In this document: piece after piece, positions 24,610-64,000 of the stretch
Layout of the letters: each line of letters starts with the position of its first letter
Numbering within the stretch: the first letter of the stretch is position 1
Assembly (NCBI GenBank): GCA_943735955.1
Contig: OX030956.1
Location: 8,221,105-8,285,104 of the forward strand
Direction: 5' to 3'
DNA length: 64,000 nt
From: Piscicola geometra
Lineage: Eukaryota; Annelida; Clitellata; Hirudinida; Piscicolidae
Translations under genes and position numbers: made by a program
The notes under the pieces: model-generated
Seen by the model: the letters and a program-made list of their open reading frames with translations, nothing else
What the model was told of the DNA's origin: nothing
Database searches by the model: none

Positions 24610-26905
24610 TCACTGAACACAGCACCTTTCCGACGCCTCTGACATGGACGCCACGATCCTGCCGTGAAGTTGCGACAAACGACTCGTGAAATCGTTCATC
24701 GACTTGGGGAAAGGCGCCTCTGTTGGTTGATTGATTATATTTTGGTAGTTTGAATTTATTAAGTGCTCGAATTGTCTCTTTAAGGTCATTTATCAACAAT
24801 GAATTTTTTTTTTGATTTTGTGTGCAATTGTTTAAGAATGCAAAAGCTTTCCTGCAAACACACATATATATAAAAGGAAAGTAAAAGGAGATGAAACAGT
24901 GGAGTTTTAATCAAAGTAATAACCCTTCAAATGACACGCCTTCAACGCACGTCACTCAGAATATGCAACCCTGCTTTCTTTTCAGCATCGGTTGCTCGGC
25001 TTATCTCACAACAATCTTTCTAAAAACGTTTCAAATAAATATTTCCACTCTTCACGTTGACTTTTTGAAGAATCAATTCCTGCAAAAATCTTCTTCAGAG
25101 TGCATTAGTTTCGGTGGCTTTTGTGTTTTTGGGTTTATGGTCTTGTTTATACGTGCAGCTTGGCCAATAAACTAGCAAGAGGTTTTTGGAAACTATTATA
25201 AAAGAAAGTTTCAAATAAAAAAATATTTTGCTACTATGTTTGCACTTTTTTTTCTTTAAAAAAATATAAGAAAATATATGATACTTTTGAAGCGGAAATA
25301 AAAGAACAATATATGTAGAAATAAATATCCGTACGAAGAAACCTGAAACTGGGCATATGGGAATAACGAAAAAGAAATGTAGCAATAAATAATGAAACAA
25401 ACAAAAACATGTAAAGATAATAACATAAAATCGGATTTAGTATGAAATATAGCCACCTCCATCGGGACCCTCTCCAGCCGCCTCTGCCTCCATCTCCTCC
25501 GGACTTTTCTTCTTCCGACCCAGTCTGCCTTCCAGTGTGGGGTCCTCCACAGGTTCAAACTTTTCTTTCTTTTTTATGCCGTACTGTGACGATGGCGTGA
25601 AAGTGAAGGTGTAGAAATTTTGAAAGTGAAAAGTTGAAAAACTGATATTTGTTGAGTTGCCTGAGTAATGGTGTAGTTTAATATCGTGAAGTATATTGGT
25701 CTGAAAAGTACGTGCCAACTAATGAGTGGATTCGTGAATTCTTAGATTGAACTCAGCGTGGGCACTGCAAACTAAATAAATGGCCACAACTACTATCCGT
25801 TTCCTCAAGCAACATGCTAACTCACTACTTGAAAAGCTCAAAACCAAAAGGCAGTACCACTTTACAAGCATGAAGATTGTTCCCTTGAAGAAAAGTTTTG
25901 TCTTTTAATCTCAAATTTCTTTGACATGCAAGCCACAATCCGCCTGAAGCTATTACCTGAACATTACTTTTTATGATGCCCATTATCCATTATCTCCTTT
26001 TATGCGTTCTTATTTTTCCCACTACAACTTTCCACTCTCACATACCTTATCTCTTATATCCTGCCTCATTTTTTCTCTTTCTTCCTCGATCTTCCTGTAC
26101 TTTTCTTTCCTCCTTTCCTCCTCCTCCCTCTTGGCTTCGGCGATTTCTGGGTCTTCTTCTTCGTCGGACTTTTTGTCTTCTTTGTCTCCCAAGGCTCCTG
26201 CAGATTGTTGTCTTCCTTAACGAGATTGCATGCGTGCTAGTGATGATGTGGTGCAAGCAAGATTGAAAATATTAATGAAAAAATGTATTTGTATCATCAT
26301 TACACTATTTTGAGTTACATCAAAAAACTTTTTTTTCTTTCTCCTAGTTTTCAGTATGCTATTAAATCATTTCCAAAACAAAAACGGGAAAAAGTTTAGA
26401 ATTTCTAGCGAGATTGCAAAAGGTTTTACTGAAACCACGACGAAAACATTTAAAAGTATGAAAAAGCGCTATGCAGCCCTAGAACGTGAAAAACATTCGG
26501 CTGAATCTTGTCACGACAACCCTCCATAGACTCCATGGCTCACGCGACCATCAGTGACTTATTGTGCAAAAGCCACTCTTTTAATTAATTGCACTTTTCT
26601 TTTCAGTGATACTCTAGAGATAAATATGTGCCAAATAAGCTTTGAGATTCCTTGGAGGAGTAATTGAAGGCCCATGAACTTATCAAGAGTTCTAAGAAAC
26701 GCAAACAGATGCTAAAATCTGATAAATGAAACACAAGCAAAGAAAATCTCGAAAATAAATTCGTTTTGCGTGTGCATGGAATGTACCATGGAAGAACGCC
26801 ACAAATACATTTGTTGTCGCATACAGATGATTGAGCAAGCATGACATCACCTTTGACGGAGTCCAACTGGTTTCCCAGCATCTGCTTGGCAATGAAGGCT
26901 GTCAT
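24610..26905 (-). CDS. CPX: Complexin, SNARE-complex regulator of synaptic vesicle fusion (CAAX isoform)
   Basis: Four minus-strand exons: 26905-26851, 26197-26046, 25583-25457 and 24719-24610, all in phase, giving 147 residues. The N-terminus MTAFIAKQMLGNQLDSVKG is the conserved start of invertebrate complexins. Exon 2 encodes the accessory and central helices (EEEDPEIAEAKREEEERRK, KYRKIEEEREKMRQDIRDK). Exon 3 begins with YGIKKKEK, which completes the SNARE-binding helix, then RKKKSPEEMEAEA. Exon 4 ends with SERCCVQ, a CAAX-type prenylation motif. Complexin binds the assembled SNARE bundle in presynaptic terminals, clamping spontaneous and promoting evoked release. Prenylation would anchor it to membrane. 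Helix, length and CAAX end all fit the fly and worm family, so identification is firm. An alternative end arises if intron 3 is retained. Confidence 0.96.
25437..25456 (-). CDS. CPX: Alternative complexin C-terminus by intron 3 retention
   Basis: Reading through the donor at 25456 stays open for a few codons (GGYISY) and reaches TAA at 25437-25439. This would give a 117-residue complexin without the CAAX box. Fly complexin is known to exist in CAAX and non-CAAX forms; use of this form here is inferred. Confidence 0.45.
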
Positions 26906-28540
26906 GACTGGTTAAGGAGTGCTGTCTAATGGAGTGAAGTTGGACTGGTGCTTTCGTGAGATTTAAATCACTTTTTTTGCTTTCAATGAATTTTTTCTCA
27001 AGAAAACTTTTGGAAGTTTTTATGCTTGATGTTTTAAAATAATTTTACAAAATAATCTGAAATCTCGTTTTGAATGTTGATCTGAGCTTAAAGGTTAAAG
27101 AGTGGTGAGGGAGATATGGATAGTGGATGATATGGGGCAGTTCTAGCAGTAGTTTAAAGCACAATTGACAGCAGCAAGAAAGATGTGAGCTTTGTTGAAT
27201 GATCTTCGTTTGGATTTGAATATCAATTGTGGTTGCTGATGACAGAGGTTGATTTTGTTTGATTGCTTGTGAAGTTGCTGACAATGTTAATCCGTGACTA
27301 GTTGAATTGATTTTTACCCATTAGTCTTTTCAACATGAAATTTTGTGTTATTGTTATTATAGCTGCAAGCTACAGGAGAACTTGCGATAGCAAACTGATC
27401 GAAAGATCACTAAAGTGTTTAAAATTCAATTGGGAAGAAGCAGAACGACCAAAAGCGCTGATTTGGAATCTTAAACTAGCGACACCGTTGATAAAGGTTG
27501 TCGTCTCTATGACAATACATATGTGTCTTCATTCACGCACGCTCCATTCATTCTTCATCCCCCCCCCCTATAATGAGACGCTTTTATAGTAAATGCTGTG
27601 TGCGTGTACGCCAGCTCTAACGTACGCTTTGTTGTACACGACCCACTGCTTCGAGATGAACACTTTAGTATGACATCTCTTCTCGGGAGATTGCGAACGT
27701 CTTGATTCAGAATGTAAATTGCCAAGTGCTCGTAAATCTTCTCTGGCAGGCGCACAAAGAGGGAGGTTCCAGTGTCAGCTGGGCGTCTGATGACTGCAGC
27801 ATTTGAAAGAATGTTGATTCACGCCTTCATTGTAAACGATTCAACATCGCAGTTATTTCATTGAATTTTTTATACCTCTTGAAAAGATTCAAGTTCCGTA
27901 TGGAAAAATGGTCTAATTTTCTTTTTCGAAACTCTAATGAGAATCCGAGCAAATACAAACAAACTGCATATTCATGAACAAACTCTATGTTTTTTCGTGT
28001 AAAAACTAAATGTAAACCCTAAGTCACTGCGCTAGATTAGCTCCATCATGCCTTGAGGCTCCAGCGAAACCAAACTAAAAGAACAAGTTCCTCAATAATT
28101 ATTGAGACAAACGGTCTAATAAGTGAAAACACAAAAAAAGGAATAGGTTAGTGCATTACCGCGGAGATGATTAAGTGTGGGAAGAGAAACCATGTCCAAA
28201 CTCATTATAACCAGGCCCCATCAATTCATAGAGCCCCTGGCGATTAGATTGGTTTGTTGTTAGATATTCGAGAATTAATTCCTCTCCAAAAAGTGTTAAC
28301 CGAGTCATAAAAAGTTGTGAAAAGCAACACTAAATGTTAGAAAGACGATTCATAAAATGGCTAAACTTTAAAAAGATATAACGTAGATTGAAGAAATTTG
28401 TGATGAAGGCCTCTGAGCAATCAAGTGTTGCTGGAGCGGTGTGAACACAAGAAGGCAAGCAGACTGAATGAGCGGTCGTTGAACTACATGCTCATCATCA
28501 GTCTCACGCTCAAGTCTGCACAAGCATCACACGTTCAGGA
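26906..28540. other. Spacer between exchanger 3' end and complexin start
   Basis: The two minus-strand genes are in tandem, so this holds the exchanger 3' UTR and the complexin promoter. One minus-strand open stretch at about 27775-27590 (VRLPEKIYEHLAIYILNQDV) has an acceptor-like CTGCAG before it and could be an exon, but matches no family I know. Nothing else was recognised. Confidence 0.4.
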
Positions 28541-46122
<17,582 letters not shown>

Positions 46123-46953
46123 TTAAGTGGTCCTGTTTTGTGAATGGTTAAGCAATCAATCACTCGGTTTAATGGCTTGAAAAGATCTAAAAGTCTTTAT
46201 CATGAACATTTAACTTAGCTTTTCAATTTTATTACTTCTTTAGAATGAATGTAAAGTTTACAACCACATAACAGGCCTATTTTAATAATCGAAAATACTC
46301 ATTTAAGTAAGGATAACACTCAAAAATTTCAATTATTTTAAAACACATATTTTTAAAATTGTGTGCAAAATCAGTTTATATTATATTTTATTTAATCATT
46401 AATAATATTATTTTATTTAGAATACATTATGTGTTTATTATTTTTTTAACTAATTTTTTTTAAATAAAAATTGTGGTCAATTTTATCCAAAAGAACTATA
46501 AAAACTAACGGCAAAAAGGGGTGCAAATTAAACTAAGAAGTTATTATCCCACAAAAAGTCATGACGTCAATCGAGCTCGAAGCTTCGCCGGATCTCAAAC
46601 CATCAAACCACTTGGTTTTATACTTTTTATAGGCTAAAAGTGAATTGAAGTGTAATTGTAAAAAAAATTAGTTCAAATACAAAATAATTTTTTTACGTGA
46701 ATGAATTCTCGATCAAAAACAAAAAAAAACTGAAAGAAAACTTATGAAAACAATGTTTATTATTTAATGACTTTTACAACACATCCCTCTTACCTGGGCG
46801 TAATTACTATCCTAAAAGTGAATCAAGTATGAAACTTAAATCCTTTTAAACTTTAAAATTTAAAGAATATGCCTAATCCCTTTAGAGCATAGAATAGTCT
46901 CGCCAAAAAAAATTTGTCAAGTCGCCGTTTATTAGATTCTCAAATGCGGTCAC
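46123..46953. promoter_or_regulatory. Divergent promoter region between NHE and ZFYVE21-type genes
   Basis: The two start codons are 831 bp apart and point away from each other. A perfect TGACGTCA palindrome (CRE/ATF site) lies at 46562-46569. The rest is AT-rich, and no convincing TATA box was picked. Shared regulation is inferred from the layout only. Confidence 0.5.
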
Positions 46954-53997
<7,044 letters not shown>

Positions 53998-54966
53998 GTG
54001 AAAATAAAACATTTAACAATTTATTTATATTGTGAATTATTTTAAGTGATTAAAAAATATAGCAGTCGGTTTATCATGACTACGAGCATACGCGTAAAGT
54101 GGCCTCGAATAAGATTTATGCAAACAGCACGATGTTTTTTGTTACAAAGCCACGCCTCAAAGCCTCTCATAAGTCACGAATTAGTCAATTTAGTTATTGA
54201 CTCAATAACTTATTACTTTTAAAAAACTCATTTTCTTTTCAAAAAAACCTATTGAATATGCATCAATGAAGTATTGCATTATTCCTACAACAGTGTTTAT
54301 CGATGATCGACCTGCAAAGACCGAAGGACGCCTGCATGAACGTTGAGAATTGAACGAACGCAGTCCTGTAACTGGCGCACGAGACCATTCGCCGTTTTAA
54401 TTCAAAAACCAAGCATTCCATTACAACTTGCTTTTGCATTTTACCGTTTTTAGCCTTGAATTATTCCAATTCTTTTTACAATCTGTAGACAATGATGAAT
54501 GTAATTTTTTAGCGCTTTAATAAAAGAGGCTTGTCCTGGAATTAGGCCACACGCTGTGATCTCGCTTTGACGGCGCCTAGAAACCATTCCAGGGAAAGGA
54601 GACTATAAATATATGTTTGACCTAGAACCGTTAAACAGGTCATGGTCAAGCTCCTTCAAGGTAAGCCTCTGTTGATGTTTCTAATTAAGCCTTCTGCTAC
54701 TGCACAGCCTATGGCATCACGAGCACACACTCGCGAGACTTTCGGCAGGCGAAGTTATTTATAGGCGCCAATAAGACGCCAGTATGCCAGTAATGTATGC
54801 TAAACTATGCACGAACCCGCCTATCCCCTCTCAGCCTGCTAAACGTCAACAATATACCGGCATAATGGTTGTTTACTAACAGCTGATCATTTTGAGATCT
54901 TTTTAAATCTTTGAGATATCTTTAAAAAGTGAATAAATTTGAAAATTAAATCATCTAAATCTTCAA
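53998..54966. promoter_or_regulatory. Spacer and likely promoter of ZNF395-type gene
   Basis: Holds the 3' end of the ZFYVE21-type gene (AATAAA overlaps 54003) and the 5' region of the next plus-strand gene. CTATAAATA at 54603-54611, about 355 bp before the ATG, is a TATA-like candidate. No other element is supportable. Confidence 0.4.
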
Positions 54967-63173
<8,207 letters not shown>

Positions 63174-63385
63174 TCCTCTCTTTCTCTCCTTTATTCTTTC
63201 ATTTTTCTCTCCTCTTCTCTGATCTGAACTTTACTGCAACACTCTTCATACAATTTCTCCATCCATCCATCCATCCACCAGCAAACCTCTCTTTTTTTCA
63301 TCAATATCAACTTTATCATCAACACCATCATCATCATCCTCATCATCATCATCAACACCATCATCATCATCATCATCATCAACAC

Positions 63386-63420
<35 letters not shown>

Positions 63421-64000
63421 ATTTCATCATTATTATCATCACCATCATCATTTTATCGTCATACCTTCCAACACCTGCACAACTTGAACAAATTTTAAGC
63501 CTGCCATCTCTCGACCACGATTAAACATTAGCTCATTAACCTCAATAATCCATCCAATCATATTTCCTATTGTTTTTAGTTGTTTAAATTACCCTAATCA
63601 TTTTATTTTTTTTGCTACTATATCATCATCATCATCATCGTGGAAATTTAAAAGTGCAACCTCATAATTGTTCGATCACTTCGACACTTGCACTGACTGA
63701 CTCATTGCGTTGGACGTCATTGTTTGTTTGAAGGATCAAGAATCACTTCTGAAATTGTCCGCTATGTGTTGTTTCTCGCTGCATGCAATTCCTTCAGAGC
63801 ACCATTATCACTTTTTCATCCTCATCATCATTACCTTTATTACCTTATTATAATCCTCTTCATTATCATCATAATCATCATTGACTTCATCATCATATTC
63901 ATCATTGACTCCATCATCATAATCATCATTGACTTCATCATCATAATCATCATTGACTTCATCATCATATTCATCATTGACTCCATCATCATCAATTCAC
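63174..64000. repeat. 3' region with ATC repeats and a 24 bp array
   Basis: Probable 3' UTR of the ZNF395-type gene; ATTAAA at 63522 is a possible poly(A) signal. (ATC)n lies at 63320-63445. Five 24 bp units start CATTGACTTCATCATCATA at 63879, 63903, 63927, 63951 and 63975. No further gene was recognised. Confidence 0.75.

Overview
This is a 64 kb piece of animal nuclear DNA, probably from an invertebrate. All genes are split by GT-AG introns. Intergenic and intronic DNA is saturated with microsatellites and minisatellites, and there are LINE, SINE and DNA-transposon relics. The gene set (complexin with a CAAX end, one RAI14/UACA-type gene, one ZNF395/Glut4EF-type gene) fits a bilaterian invertebrate, but the species cannot be resolved from sequence alone. 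Most long ORFs here are artefacts of tandem repeats; the real genes were rebuilt exon by exon from splice sites, phase continuity and family motifs.

Layout: (1) 569-4111 (+), the last eight exons of glycogen branching enzyme; the 5' part lies left of the window. (2) 4112-11925, intergenic or 5' intronic DNA with a 28-32 bp minisatellite, two dead LINE fragments meeting tail to tail at an ATC tract, a hAT-like MITE and simple repeats. (3) 11926-21784 (+), an ankyrin-repeat plus coiled-coil gene of the RAI14/UACA type, start not found. (4) 24610-26905 (-), a complete complexin gene with two possible C-termini. (5) 28541-46122 (-), a complete 26-exon plasma-membrane-type Na+/H+ exchanger (888 aa model) whose introns carry very large tandem arrays. 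(6) 46954-about 54000 (+), a ZFYVE21-type FYVE gene, divergent from the exchanger across 831 bp. Its 5.7 kb fourth intron holds three DNA transposons and a WRKY-like relic. (7) 54967-63173 (+), a complete ZNF395/SLC2A4RG/Glut4EF-type transcription factor (676 aa model) with a C2H2 finger and a C-clamp.

The genes do not form an operon or pathway. The most unusual content is in the non-coding DNA: splice acceptors embedded in tandem repeats, a small tRNA-derived SINE family, several non-autonomous DNA transposon families with recognisable target duplications, and the WRKY-like relic. No virus, CRISPR array or prokaryotic system was seen.
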